Below are positions 54,034 to 63,785 of a stretch of DNA of 64,000 nt, in pieces; within the stretch, counting starts at the first letter, position 1, and each line of letters opens with the position of its first letter. The stretch is taken from NCBI RefSeq assembly GCF_003609645.1, contig NZ_MCIB01000005.1:1-64000 (forward strand), given 5' to 3'. Both the position numbers and the translations under genes were made by a program. The notes below the pieces were generated by a model that saw only the letters and a list, made by a program, of their open reading frames with translations, was not told the origin of the DNA and ran no database searches. The DNA comes from Thermohalobacter berrensis (lineage in GTDB: Bacteria; Bacillota; Clostridia; Tissierellales; Thermohalobacteraceae).

Positions 54034-55704
54034 ATGGCAACAAAGTCAAAAGAGGTTAAGACCCAAAAGACGATACAGATGCCTGATACTTATGTAATAA
54101 TCTTTTTTGTAGTCTTATTTGCAGCACTACTAACATATTTAGTTCCAATAGGTAGCTTTCAGGTAGATTATAAAGTGTTAGACCCAAGTGACAATCCTAT
54201 TGAAGTTAACTCAGATGGTGAATTTGTTGCAGAAGGGAAAACCTTTTTATTAGACGGAGGAACAGTTTACGATTCAGAGGGTAACGAGATTTTAACAGTT
54301 GAGAAAAAGGCTGTAGATTACAAGGATGAAAGTGGGAAAGTACTTTTTAGAGTTGTTAAAGAGTATGGAGAATATGTTCCAGCTTTAGATGAGAATGGAC
54401 AAAAAATTAAAAAGGGAATACCGCTATTTAAAGGTGGTGGAGGACTAGGAGTTCTAAATTATGCTTTTGAAGGATTAGTTAGTGGTAGTAAATGGGGTTC
54501 AGCAGTAGGAGTTGTGGCATTTATTTTAGTTATTGGTGGAGCTTTTGGTATAATCCTTAGAACAGGAGCGGTTGAAGCTGGTATACTAAAGATGATTCAA
54601 AAGACTAAAGGATATGAAATAGCTATAATACCAGTTTTATTTTTCTTATTTGCATTAGGTGGAGCAGTATTTGGAATGGGTGAAGAGGCTATACCTTTTG
54701 CAATGATAATAGTTCCCCTTGTGATAGCAATGGGGTATGACGCAATAACAGGAATCATGGTAACATATGTTGCTACACAGATAGGTTTTGCCACCTCATG
54801 GATGAATCCTTTTAGTGTGGCAATAGCTCAGGGTGTAGCAGGGGTTCGTGTAGGATCAGGTATGGGATATAGGATATTTATATTTATAATATTTACAGCA
54901 TTAGGTATTGTATATACTATGTGGTATGCTTCAAAGATTAAAAAGGACCCAACAAGGTCAGTATCATATGAATCAGACGCATATTATAGAGAAAATATAA
55001 AGGAAAAGGAAGACATAGAAGTAGACTTTAAGCTTGGTCACACTTTAGTTCTACTTACTATTTTAGGTGGAGTTATTTGGATAATATGGGGAGTTGCAGC
55101 ACATCAATGGTATATACCTGCAATAGCTTCACAGTTTTTTGTTATGGGTCTTATGGCAGGTATAATCGGCGTAGTATTTAAGCTAAACGATATGAAGGTT
55201 AATGATATAGCTTCAGCCTTTAGAGATGGAGCTAAGGATTTAATTGGAGCTGCGTTAGTTGTTGGCATGGCAAAGGGTATAGTCTTAGTTCTTGGAGGAA
55301 GCTCTGCAACAGAACAGACAGTTTTAAATACTATATTACATGCAATGGGTAATGCTATAGATGGTCTTGGTACAGCATTCTCAGCTTGGATAATGTATTT
55401 ATTCCAATCAGTATTTAACTTCTTTGTTGTATCTGGTTCAGGTCAGGCAGCATTAACTATGCCACTTATGGCACCCCTTGCGGAATTAGTAGGGGTATCT
55501 AAACAGGTGGCAGTATTGGCATTCCAATTGGGAGACGGATTTACAAACCTAATAGTTCCTACTTCAGGATGTCTTATGGGAGTATTAGGTGTTGCAAGGT
55601 TAGATTGGAATAAATGGTTTAAGTTCCAAATAAGATTTCAAGGGATACTTTTTGTTTTAGCTTCAATATTTGTTGTTGTAGCAGTTATGATGGGTTATAA
55701 TTAA
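54034..55704 (+). CDS. YfcC/DcuC-family membrane permease
   Basis: About 556 residues, multi-spanning. TM1 is at about residues 20-38 (TYVIIFFVVLFAALLTYLVPIG); a long extracytoplasmic loop (about 40-140) follows; then about eleven helices with GGAFGIILRTGAVEAGI, FALGGAVFGMGEEAIPF and a C-terminal SGSGQAALTMPLMAPLAELVG. The family includes YfcC and related amino-acid or peptide permeases/antiporters. With iadA and the activator next door, uptake or exchange of aspartyl dipeptides or their amino acids is a reasonable guess. Two adjacent ATGs (54031 and 54034) follow GAGGGGGAG; either may start. Confidence 0.87.
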   Translation: MATKSKEVKTQKTIQMPDTYVIIFFVVLFAALLTYLVPIGSFQVDYKVLDPSDNPIEVNSDGEFVAEGKTFLLDGGTVYDSEGNEILTVEKKAVDYKDESGKVLFRVVKEYGEYVPALDENGQKIKKGIPLFKGGGGLGVLNYAFEGLVSGSKWGSAVGVVAFILVIGGAFGIILRTGAVEAGILKMIQKTKGYEIAIIPVLFFLFALGGAVFGMGEEAIPFAMIIVPLVIAMGYDAITGIMVTYVATQIGFATSWMNPFSVAIAQGVAGVRVGSGMGYRIFIFIIFTALGIVYTMWYASKIKKDPTRSVSYESDAYYRENIKEKEDIEVDFKLGHTLVLLTILGGVIWIIWGVAAHQWYIPAIASQFFVMGLMAGIIGVVFKLNDMKVNDIASAFRDGAKDLIGAALVVGMAKGIVLVLGGSSATEQTVLNTILHAMGNAIDGLGTAFSAWIMYLFQSVFNFFVVSGSGQAALTMPLMAPLAELVGVSKQVAVLAFQLGDGFTNLIVPTSGCLMGVLGVARLDWNKWFKFQIRFQGILFVLASIFVVVAVMMGYN

Positions 55705-55726
55705 TATGGTCATGAATACATTTTCT

Positions 55727-55773
55727 AAAAAGGGCATGTAGGTGAATTTTCTACCTATATGCCCTTTTTTATA
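55727..55773 (+). terminator. Terminator after the YfcC-type gene
   Basis: AAAAAGGGCATGTAGGTGAA pairs with a TTCTACCTATATGCCCTTTTTT arm (given here in part: AGGGCAT/ATGCCCT), followed by a T run. Confidence 0.88.
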
Positions 55774-56470
55774 ATACATAGGAAATTATAAACAAATAAA
55801 AATTGAAAATATAAAATGGAAAATTTGTTAGTAGGTAGTAGCATGTAGTTAGTGAAAGTAATAGTTATTAGTGGTGGTGGTTAGTGGTTAGTAAAGTACA
55901 GTTGTTAGCTCTTGGTTCCTGGTTCCTAGACAAAAAATTTTAGTTTTGCTAAGAGCTGAGAGCAAAGAGCTAGGAACTGCTTTTAATAGCAAGAACTTAG
56001 TACGATTGTTTTCTAATTAATAATCTTCATAGCATTACCAAAACCCAACCACTACTCACTAATCACCAAAAACTGCATTTGAAAAGCAATTGAGAATTGA
56101 AAATGGAAAATTGAGAATTAGAAAAGCAAAGACAAAAAACGGACCACGAAGCCTAACGTCTAAGGCTAAGTAACAGACCTCATAGTTTTACTTCTCAGGC
56201 ATAGTAACGGACATCCTAGATTATCTTCTAAGGTTAAAGTAACGGTCTTCGGAGCTTTGCTTCTTTGACACAGTAACGGACGTCTTAGACTTACTTCCTA
56301 GGTTAAGTAACGGACATCCTAGACTCTCTTCTTAGGCAAAGTAACGGTCCTCATAGGCTAGACGTCTCTGGTCAAGTAACGGACATCTAAGACATATCTC
56401 CCTGGAATAGTAACGGACCACAACGCTTTACTTTTAAGACCAAGTAACGGTCCTCCTAGCCTTACTTCAT
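55774..56470 (+). repeat. Composite repeat with 9-10 GTAACGG units (array F)
   Basis: 55888-56075 repeats 18-195 of the window almost base for base (hairpin module, linker, CCAACCACTA module). After an AATTGAGAATT stretch, array units start at 56170, 56204, 56239, 56273, 56307, 56341, 56376, 56410 and 56444, with a degenerate one near 56134. No gene seen. 56471-56660 is AT-rich without visible features. Confidence 0.9.
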
Positions 56471-56666
56471 AGGATTATATAACAATTTTTTAATATATTT
56501 CTTTTCATGTGGAAATAATAGATTTTGTTAATAAAATAATTATTTCTTTTTGGAATCATTTACAAAAATAAACAATTTCATGTTAACAGCATGGAAAATA
56601 AATACTTATATTGTATTATGCTTGAAAATATGGAAATGAACTTCATAAAATTCAGAAAAATTCTAA

Positions 56667-56695
56667 TTGAAAAAAAGTTGAGAAGATTGTATAAT
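56667..56695 (+). promoter_or_regulatory. Sigma-A-like promoter of NSS transporter 2
   Basis: TTGAAA (56667-56672), 17-nt spacer, TATAAT (56690-56695). A TGGCGTGCCA palindrome lies just after, near the expected start of transcription (56701-56710), and could be an operator. Confidence 0.7.
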
Positions 56696-56795
56696 AGTAA
56701 ATGGCGTGCCACAGGCAAACGTTTTTTATCAAATTATTTGTTAACTTAACAAAATTTTTATCAATGTTTTCTATCAACTGAAGGGAGGATTCTTA

Positions 56796-58373
56796 ATGTC
56801 AAACTCAAGAGAAAGTTGGGGATCGAAGGTTGGTCTTATTCTAGCTATGGCAGGTAATGCTATCGGTCTAGGTAACTTCTGGAGATTCCCATACCAAGCC
56901 GCGTCAAACGGTGGAGGAGCTTTCATAATTCCATACTTTATTGCACTTGTAATGATTGGTATTCCTATTATGTTTGTTGAGTGGAATCTTGGACGTTATG
57001 GTGGTAGGTATGGCCATGGTACAATAGGGCCTATGGTGTACTTACAAGCTAGAGAAGGTGTTAATCCTAAGAAAGCAGCTATTATAGGAGCTTTAGCAGG
57101 AGCTTTCGCTTTTGCAGTAACACTATTAGTTACATCATACTACAGCCAAATTATTGGATGGACTTTAGGATATGGTTTCTTATCAATAACTGGAGGTTAC
57201 ATGGATAACTCTGTATCAACTGCAGAAGTATTTGTAAGCTTTATTCAAAGTCCAAGTGTATTTATATTCTGGATACTAGCACTTATAGGAATAGCACTGG
57301 CTGTTATGCGTGGAATTCAAGAAGGTATAGAAACTTGGGCAAAATTAATGATGCCAGTATTATACGTATTCGGTATTGCTTTAGCAATTAGAGCATTAAC
57401 TTTAGGAAGTCCAGTTAATCCAGACTGGTCATCATTTAAAGGATTAAACTACATCTGGAATCCTGACTTTAGTAAATTAAACTGGCAATCTGCAATTGCT
57501 GCTGCTGGTCAGGTATTCTTCACATTATCAATTGGTATGGGTATTATATGTAACTATGCTTCATATCTAAAACCAGATGATGATGTTGTAGTTTCAGCAT
57601 TAGCAACTGTTTCACTTAATGAGTTTGCTGAAATCATCCTAGGTGGTACTGCGGTTATACCTATTGCATACGCTTTCCTAGGACCTGAAGGAATAGATGC
57701 TGGTGTAGGACTTTCATTTATAGCTTTACCAAACGTTTTCAGAGCGATGCCAGCTGGGCAATTATTTGGTGGGTTATGGTTCTTACTATTATTCTTCGCA
57801 GGATTTACTTCAGCTATAGCATTATTCAACTACCTAACTGCTCTAGTTGAAGAGGACTTAGGAATTCCAAGAAAGAAAGCATCATGGATTATATTCTTTG
57901 CATATATAGTAGTAGGAATGCCTATTGCACTTGAACCAATCTTAACAAAAACAGCAGACTTAGTATACTTAACAGAAGTAGATAACTGGGTAGGTGTATA
58001 CCTATTACTAGTTCTTGGATTTGTTGAAGTAGCAGTAGCTGGATGGTTAATGGGAGATAAAGCCTTAGAAGAGCTAAATAGAGGTGGATATTGGAAAGTA
58101 CCAACATGGTTCTATAAAATATTCATGAAGGCAGTAACTCCAATAACAGCTGCTATATTACTAATATTCTCAACAAAGGATTATATTGATGCAGGATACT
58201 TTAAGTTAGTACCTTCATTTGTTGCGGATAAACCACAATTAGTACCATGGGTACAAGGTGCAAGATTAGCTATATTTGCAGTATTAATAGTAGGATTTAT
58301 CCAATCATACATTTCAATTAAGAAGAAATACTCAAAAGAACTTGATGAGAATAGAGTTATAATCCGTCAATAG
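56796..58373 (+). CDS. Sodium-dependent amino-acid transporter, NSS/SNF family (paralog 2)
   Basis: 525 residues, the same length as the product at 44209 and very similar along its whole length (shared NAIGLGNFWRFPY, GTIGPMVYLQAREGV, NYIWNPDF, IALPNVFRAMPAGQ, and TEVDNWVGVYLL). Differences are mostly conservative and concentrated at helix 3-4 and the C-terminus, as expected for an old duplication with some substrate or regulatory divergence. GAAGGGAGG precedes the ATG. A MetS-like microprotein gene follows 10 nt after the stop. Confidence 0.93.
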   Translation: MSNSRESWGSKVGLILAMAGNAIGLGNFWRFPYQAASNGGGAFIIPYFIALVMIGIPIMFVEWNLGRYGGRYGHGTIGPMVYLQAREGVNPKKAAIIGALAGAFAFAVTLLVTSYYSQIIGWTLGYGFLSITGGYMDNSVSTAEVFVSFIQSPSVFIFWILALIGIALAVMRGIQEGIETWAKLMMPVLYVFGIALAIRALTLGSPVNPDWSSFKGLNYIWNPDFSKLNWQSAIAAAGQVFFTLSIGMGIICNYASYLKPDDDVVVSALATVSLNEFAEIILGGTAVIPIAYAFLGPEGIDAGVGLSFIALPNVFRAMPAGQLFGGLWFLLLFFAGFTSAIALFNYLTALVEEDLGIPRKKASWIIFFAYIVVGMPIALEPILTKTADLVYLTEVDNWVGVYLLLVLGFVEVAVAGWLMGDKALEELNRGGYWKVPTWFYKIFMKAVTPITAAILLIFSTKDYIDAGYFKLVPSFVADKPQLVPWVQGARLAIFAVLIVGFIQSYISIKKKYSKELDENRVIIRQ

Positions 58374-58383
58374 GAGGGATAAA

Positions 58384-58503
58384 ATGACAGGAGCAGCGTT
58401 AGGATTTATGCTTACTGTTTGGACAATGATATTTACAGCTATTGGAATTACACTTAATGCTTTACTAAAAGGTGAAGCAAGAAAAAAAGCACAACAACAA
58501 TAA
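58384..58503 (+). CDS. MetS-like small subunit of NSS transporter 2
   Basis: 39 residues: MTGAALGFMLTVWTMIFTAI, then GITLNALLKGEARKKAQQQ. One transmembrane helix and a basic tail. It shares about two thirds of its residues with the microprotein at 45810 and has the same position behind an NSS gene and its own AGGAGGGA ribosome site. Too short for most gene callers but clearly conserved. Confidence 0.88.
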   Translation: MTGAALGFMLTVWTMIFTAIGITLNALLKGEARKKAQQQ

Positions 58504-58510
58504 GACTATA

Positions 58511-58554
58511 AAAAAGCCCTGGTGGAAAATGTTTTCCGTCAGGGATTTTTTATT
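58511..58554 (+). terminator. Terminator after NSS transporter 2 operon
   Basis: CCCTGGTGGAAAA/TTTTCCGTCAGGG stem (one mismatch) followed by a T run. Confidence 0.85.
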
Positions 58555-59115
58555 TAAACAATAAAAATTTAAAATGTTAAATTAGGTTGAGGGATTACGA
58601 ATCCCTCAACAACGATAAAACTTCTAAGAATTACTAAATCACGAAACACAAAACACGATACACGAAACACGCTTTAACAAGTAACGGACAACAGAGGATA
58701 TCTTCTCTGGTCTAGTAACGGACATCTAAGACATATCTCCCCGGAATAGTAACGGACTACGAAGCTTCAGCATCTTAGGTATAGTAACGGACCACAGCGC
58801 ATAACTTCTTGGGCTTAAGTAACGGACATCCTGGCTTGGCTTCTCTGGTCAAGTAACGGTCCTCGTAGGCTAGACGTCCTTGGTAAAGTAACGGTGTTCC
58901 ATTTATCAAAAACTAATAAATATGCATAAATAATCACTTTACAAGCATATAAAAGTTATAACAGGACTTATAAATATCAGAATTTTCAAAACTGATAAAT
59001 CTTGTGGAATGTGAAAGTTCTTCAATAACGTTAAATTAAAGAAGGGAGGGAGTAAACTTAATAGATAATTGCAAAAGAACAAAAACAACATAGAAACTTA
59101 GAAGGGGGATTTTAA
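58555..59115 (+). repeat. Palindrome plus seven-unit GTAACGG array (array G)
   Basis: A GTTGAGGG/CCCTCAAC palindrome (58586-58610) and an AAACACGATACACGAAACACG-type stretch (58640-58670) precede units at 58681, 58715, 58749, 58784, 58819, 58853 and 58888. The unit at 58715 matches the unit at 56376 in array F with one mismatch in 34. 58900-59115 is an AT-rich leader with no further feature noted. Confidence 0.88.
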
Positions 59116-60723
59116 GTGGAAGATTTAGGAATACTTTCTGTAGTACCGCCATTGATGGCTATTATTTTAGCTTTAATTACTAGACAAGTTCTACCGGCTC
59201 TTTTTGTAAGTATATGGATAGGTGCTTCTATTCTAAGTGGGGGAAACATATTTACTGGTTTTGCTAAAACTATTGAGCACTATATAGCAGGTTCTATTGC
59301 AGACGAATGGAATGCAGGTATCATAGCATTTGATATAGGATTAGGTGGAATGATTGGTATTGTTGCAAAATCTGGGGGAGCTAAGGCGATTGCTGAATGG
59401 CTTGGTAAAAAGGCCAAAAATCCAAAGGGCGGACAATTGGCTACATGGACTATGGGACTTGCAATATTCTTTGATGACTATTCAAATACATTACTTGTAG
59501 GAAATACCATGAGACCTCTTACAGACAAGTTAAGAGTATCCCGTGAAAAGTTATCATATATATGTGACTCAACTGCAGCTCCAGTTGCAAGTATGGCCTT
59601 AATTTCAACATGGATTGCATATGAAATGGGGCTTTTAAGAGATGCCTTTACAACTATAGGACTAGATATGAATTCCTATGCTGCTTTTATAAAGTCTATA
59701 CCCTATAGATTTTATAGTATAACTGCACTATTCTTCGTTCTAGCTATTGTTTTACTTGGAAGAGATTTTGGGCCAATGCTTAGAGCGGAAATTAGAGCTA
59801 GATTGACAGGTAAGGTTGTGGGAGATGGAGCAACTCCACTTGCTTCTAAGGAATTAACAGAGATGGAAATAAAAGAGGGTACTCCTTTAAGAACATATAA
59901 TGCCCTTATACCTGTGTTTACTGTAATTTTCATGGTAATATTTGGTTTATACATAAATGGTTACAATGCTATAATGGGTGGTGAAAATACAGAGCTTATA
60001 GCTAGAATTAAGGCAAATCCCCTAGCATTTACATCAGTAAGGGATATTATAGGTAATGCAAATGCTGCTGTTGCAATGATGTGGGCATCCTATTCTGGAA
60101 CTATAGTTGCAATGGTGTTAGTTCTAACCCAAAGGATACTTACATTTAAGGAAGCAGTTGAAGCATGGATTGATGGAGCTAAATCCTTAGTTATTGCCCT
60201 CATGGTTTTAGTTCTTGCATGGAGTATAGGAAGGTTATGTAAGGATTTAGGAACAGCTGATTATCTTGTAAGTATTTTGGAGGGAAATATATCACCTAGA
60301 ATAATTCCTTTAGCCGTATTTATCTTAGGATGCTTGATAGCGTTTTCAACAGGGACATCCTGGGGAACTACTGCAATATTAATGCCTATAGCAGTACCCC
60401 TTGTTTATCATTTAAGTGGTGGAGATACGGGTAGTCTCTTATTTGCCACTATTGGTGCAGTCTTTACAGGGGCAGTATTTGGAGACCACTGTTCACCTAT
60501 ATCAGATACTACAATTATGAGTTCTATGGCTTCTGCTTCAGACCATATTGACCATGTTAAGACTCAAGCTCCTTATGCCATAACAACCGCAGTAATAGCT
60601 GCAGTTGTAGGATATATACCTTCAGCCTTTGGTATCCATCCCTTAATATCAATAATTGTAGGTATAGCCTGTGCCTTTACTGTAGTTAGAGTTGTAGGTA
60701 AAAAGGTTGAAGAAATAGTATAG
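59116..60723 (+). CDS. NhaC-family Na+/H+ antiporter-like permease
   Basis: 535-residue membrane protein with about 11-13 helices. Recognisable family segments: LSVVPPLMAIILALITRQVLPALFVSIWIGA near the N-terminus (quoted in part as PPLMAIILALITRQVLPALF), FFDDYSNTLLVGNTMRPLTD, STGTSWGTTAILMPIAVPL and FGDHCSPISDTTIMSSMASA. NhaC-family members exchange Na+ for H+ or, in some anaerobes, co-transport organic acids or amino acids. Start GTG at 59116 behind AGAAGGGGG. Monocistronic; a repeat array lies upstream. Confidence 0.88.
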   Translation: MEDLGILSVVPPLMAIILALITRQVLPALFVSIWIGASILSGGNIFTGFAKTIEHYIAGSIADEWNAGIIAFDIGLGGMIGIVAKSGGAKAIAEWLGKKAKNPKGGQLATWTMGLAIFFDDYSNTLLVGNTMRPLTDKLRVSREKLSYICDSTAAPVASMALISTWIAYEMGLLRDAFTTIGLDMNSYAAFIKSIPYRFYSITALFFVLAIVLLGRDFGPMLRAEIRARLTGKVVGDGATPLASKELTEMEIKEGTPLRTYNALIPVFTVIFMVIFGLYINGYNAIMGGENTELIARIKANPLAFTSVRDIIGNANAAVAMMWASYSGTIVAMVLVLTQRILTFKEAVEAWIDGAKSLVIALMVLVLAWSIGRLCKDLGTADYLVSILEGNISPRIIPLAVFILGCLIAFSTGTSWGTTAILMPIAVPLVYHLSGGDTGSLLFATIGAVFTGAVFGDHCSPISDTTIMSSMASASDHIDHVKTQAPYAITTAVIAAVVGYIPSAFGIHPLISIIVGIACAFTVVRVVGKKVEEIV

Positions 60724-61112
60724 TAAAGGCAATTGACAAATAGAATAAGTTAGTAGGTAGTAGTTAGTTGTTAGTAAAAATACAGTTATTAGTCCTTAGT
60801 TCCTAGTTCTCAGCTAAAAAAAGTTGTTAGTTTTGCTAAGAGCTGAGAGCGAAGAGCTAGGAACTGCTTTTAAAAGTAACGGACCACGAAGCCTAAACAT
60901 CTTTGGTTTAAGTAACGGACTACAGAGCATATCTTTCCAGGCTAAGAAAAAGGAACAGAGAACCCGGTTCGTCGTTCCGAGAAGCGCAGACTTAGTCTGC
61001 GCTTAATTATTTTCCATAAACTACAAAATAATAAAAATGAATTAACCATTAACCAATAGGGTATCTTTTAAATAAATATATATTAACAAGTCATTAATAG
61101 TGTGGTGGGAGA
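60724..61112 (+). repeat. Hairpin module, 2-3 GTAACGG units (array H) and two palindromes
   Basis: 60783-60870 is the long hairpin module also seen at 18 and 55888. Units follow at 60876 and 60912, the last one breaking off at 60945. Then a GGAACAGAGAACCCGGTTCG-type palindrome (60952-60978) and a GCGCAGACTTAGTCTGCGC palindrome (60982-61004). No gene seen. Confidence 0.85.
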
Positions 61113-62672
61113 ATGTTTAATATTTCTAAAAGAACTTTATCATTAATAATTTCAATTTTAATAGTGGCACTAATTATATCTATACTTATATATTTAGTTA
61201 AAGTAAACCCTGTATATAAGACTATATGGGACAAAATTAAGACTTATCTTGGGATAATACTAACAATATACTCTATCTTTATTGCAACAGTTATATTTCT
61301 AGAAAATAAAAATCCCTCTAAGACTATTGCTTGGCTTTTAATCCTTATTCTTGTTCCAGTGGTAGGGTTTATATTTTATATATTTTTAGGTCATAACATT
61401 AGAAGAAAGATGAAATTTGAAAAGAAAAAATATAGTGACTTTAAACACCTTACTTATGCAGTTGATATCCAAAAAGAACTCTTAAAGGGAACAGATATCT
61501 TTAAAAATGTTGAGGAGAGTTTAGTAAAAAGCAAGTTAATAAACCTACTTCTTAAAGTCTCAAATTCTCCCTTTACGTCAAATAATAGGACTAAAATTCT
61601 TAAAAATGGAGATGAAACCTTTAAGCATATAATTGATGAAATAAAAAATGCTAAGCATCATATCCATATGGAATATTTTATTATAAAAGATGATGATATA
61701 GGGAATAAGATTAGGGAAATTCTAATTGGTAAGGCAAAGGAAGGGGTAAAGGTAAGGGTTATTTATGATGATGTTGGATGTTGGAGATTAAGCAAAAATT
61801 ATATAAATTCATTAAAAGCTTCAGGGGTAGAAATATATCCATTTTATCCAGTTATCTTCCCTGTTTTAAGTAGAGAATTAAATTATAGGAACCATAGAAA
61901 GATTGTTGTAGTAGATGGCAGGGTAGGTTTTATTGGTGGACTAAATATTGGAGATGAATACTTAGGACTTAATCCTAGGCTTGGATTTTGGAGGGATACC
62001 CATATAAAAATTGAAGGAGAAGCAGTATATGGAATACAAAACACATTCCTTAAGGATTGGGAGTTTGTATCAGGCAAATATATTTCAGGGAAAAGCTATT
62101 ATCCTAAGCTTCCTTATTATGGTGAACAAATAATTCAAATTACACCAAGTGGCCCTGATACTGAATGGAGATCGATTATGAAGGCATACTTTACTATGAT
62201 AGCCACTGCAGAGGAAAGGGTCTGGATTGCAACCCCATATTTAGTACCAGAGGATAGTATTAATACTGCACTTATGACTGCTGCCTTAAGTGGTATAGAT
62301 GTAAGAATAATAATACCTAGTAAGCCAGACCATATTTTAGTTTATTGGGCATCAAGGTCAAATATAGAAGATTTATTAAAGGCAGGAGTAAAGATATATA
62401 CCTATGAAAAAGGATTTATACACAGTAAACTACTTTTAGTTGATGGAGAGGTTGCATCTGTAGGAACAGCTAATTTGGATATAAGAAGTTTAGAAATGAA
62501 TTTTGAGATTAACTCTTTTATATATGATAAGGAGGTGGTTAAAGAATTAGAAAAGGACTTTATAGAGGATTTATCCCATAGTAAAGAGGTTATCCTAGAA
62601 GAACATTTAAAGAGAAATATACTTGTTAAATTTAAAGAATCTATAGGTCGACTTCTTTCACCATTACTATAA
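61113..62672 (+). CDS. cls: Cardiolipin synthase (phospholipase D family)
   Basis: Condenses two phosphatidylglycerols to cardiolipin at the membrane. 519 residues: N-terminal helices at about 8-30 and 46-64 and a third at about 68-92 (SKTIAWLLILILVPVVGFIFYIFLG), then two PLD domains. Both HKD motifs are present: NHRKIVVVDGRVGFIGG (about 264-280) and IHSKLLLVDGEVASVGTANLD (about 434-454). The length is normal. GGTGGGAG precedes the ATG. About 90 nt without a terminator separate it from the MotA/ExbB-like gene. Confidence 0.94.
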   Translation: MFNISKRTLSLIISILIVALIISILIYLVKVNPVYKTIWDKIKTYLGIILTIYSIFIATVIFLENKNPSKTIAWLLILILVPVVGFIFYIFLGHNIRRKMKFEKKKYSDFKHLTYAVDIQKELLKGTDIFKNVEESLVKSKLINLLLKVSNSPFTSNNRTKILKNGDETFKHIIDEIKNAKHHIHMEYFIIKDDDIGNKIREILIGKAKEGVKVRVIYDDVGCWRLSKNYINSLKASGVEIYPFYPVIFPVLSRELNYRNHRKIVVVDGRVGFIGGLNIGDEYLGLNPRLGFWRDTHIKIEGEAVYGIQNTFLKDWEFVSGKYISGKSYYPKLPYYGEQIIQITPSGPDTEWRSIMKAYFTMIATAEERVWIATPYLVPEDSINTALMTAALSGIDVRIIIPSKPDHILVYWASRSNIEDLLKAGVKIYTYEKGFIHSKLLLVDGEVASVGTANLDIRSLEMNFEINSFIYDKEVVKELEKDFIEDLSHSKEVILEEHLKRNILVKFKESIGRLLSPLL

Positions 62673-62762
62673 AAAGGATGAATCTTTTTATGAAATATGT
62701 TATGATATTGGTAATTATTGTATTCAACTAAAATTTTTTACAAGAAACAAGGGGGGCTTAAT

Positions 62763-63770
62763 TTGATTAGTCTTATAGGTAAACTTAATCCATTGGCATT
62801 AACAATAATTTCAGTAATTGTAGTAATTTTTATATCTAGCTTTGTAACTACAATTATAATAAGAAAAAGATACAAAAATATTAGTAGTGATTTAAAAGAA
62901 GGTGGGAAGGATAAAGAAGGAAAATACAATCATAATATATTAAATATGATTATTAAAGATTACAAGGGATCTGCAAGGGAAAATCCAAATGAAGTAAATA
63001 CACAAGCAATCATTGAAAAGCATTTTAATACAGAACTTAGGTCTTTACAGTTAGGAGAAAGGTTTGTAAAAAACTCTGTATCATTAATGATAATTTTAGG
63101 GCTTTTAGGTACATTTTATGGTCTTACCCTTTCCATTGGAGAACTAGTTCAGTTGTTAACTGAAAGTGGAAGTACAGAGGTAGTAAATAGTATAAATTCA
63201 ATTGTAGGAGGGCTTATTGATTCTGTACAGGGTATGTCTGTAGCCTTTATAACATCACTATTTGGTATAGCAGCAGCTATAGTTACAACTATTATTAATA
63301 TTATATTTAATATAGAAGATGAAAAAGAGGCATTAATGGTTGAAATTGAGGAATATTTAGATAATGATATAGCCTTATTTTATACTCAAAATAAGGAAAA
63401 GGAGTATTCTTTACTTAATGAGGTCTTAACGTCAAACTTTAACATGTTTTTGGACAAGCTAGATGATAATTTAAATGAAATTATGGATACTACAGGAAAA
63501 AGGCTTTTAACCTCTTCACAAGAGGCTGAAAAATCTACAAAGGCATTACAAGCAAGTATAGAAAAATTTGACGAAGCACTTAAAGACTTTAGAGAAAATA
63601 CAAGGGATTTTTCTGAATTTAACTATAATCTAAGGACAAATATACAAAGAATGAATGTAAGTTTTGCAGACTTAACTGAGGATTTAAGAGACTTTTCTAG
63701 TGTTATATTAAAAGAGCAGGAAGCTAAGAAAGAGCTTGCCAGTGCAATAGAGAAATTATCTCAAAAGTAG
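62763..63770 (+). CDS. MotA/TolQ/ExbB-like proton-channel family protein
   Basis: 335 residues from TTG 62763 (behind AAGGGGGGC; an in-frame TTG at 62718 has no ribosome site). TM1 about 10-32; TM2 about 104-127 (SLMIILGLLGTFYGLTLSI); TM3 about 160-186 (GMSVAFITSLFGIAAAIVTTI). The TM2-TM3 pair matches the MotA/TolQ/ExbB channel domain. A roughly 150-residue helical C-terminal tail follows, longer than in ExbB. The next gene, 12 nt on, encodes a MotB/OmpA-like partner, so the two probably form an ion-driven complex. ZorAB of the Zorya defence system has this layout, but so do other clostridial pairs. Confidence 0.78.
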   Translation: MISLIGKLNPLALTIISVIVVIFISSFVTTIIIRKRYKNISSDLKEGGKDKEGKYNHNILNMIIKDYKGSARENPNEVNTQAIIEKHFNTELRSLQLGERFVKNSVSLMIILGLLGTFYGLTLSIGELVQLLTESGSTEVVNSINSIVGGLIDSVQGMSVAFITSLFGIAAAIVTTIINIIFNIEDEKEALMVEIEEYLDNDIALFYTQNKEKEYSLLNEVLTSNFNMFLDKLDDNLNEIMDTTGKRLLTSSQEAEKSTKALQASIEKFDEALKDFRENTRDFSEFNYNLRTNIQRMNVSFADLTEDLRDFSSVILKEQEAKKELASAIEKLSQK

Positions 63771-63785
63771 AATAGGGGGAGCCTA

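Noticed and set aside
56701-56718. Sigma-54 promoter for NSS transporter 2 (TGGCGTGCCACAGGC)
   Set aside because: GG-GC spacing is right, but the -12 TTGC is absent and a good sigma-A promoter lies just upstream; the palindrome is better read as a possible operator.
60824-61006. 60-residue ORF
   Set aside because: Lies entirely in the hairpin module, array units and palindromes.
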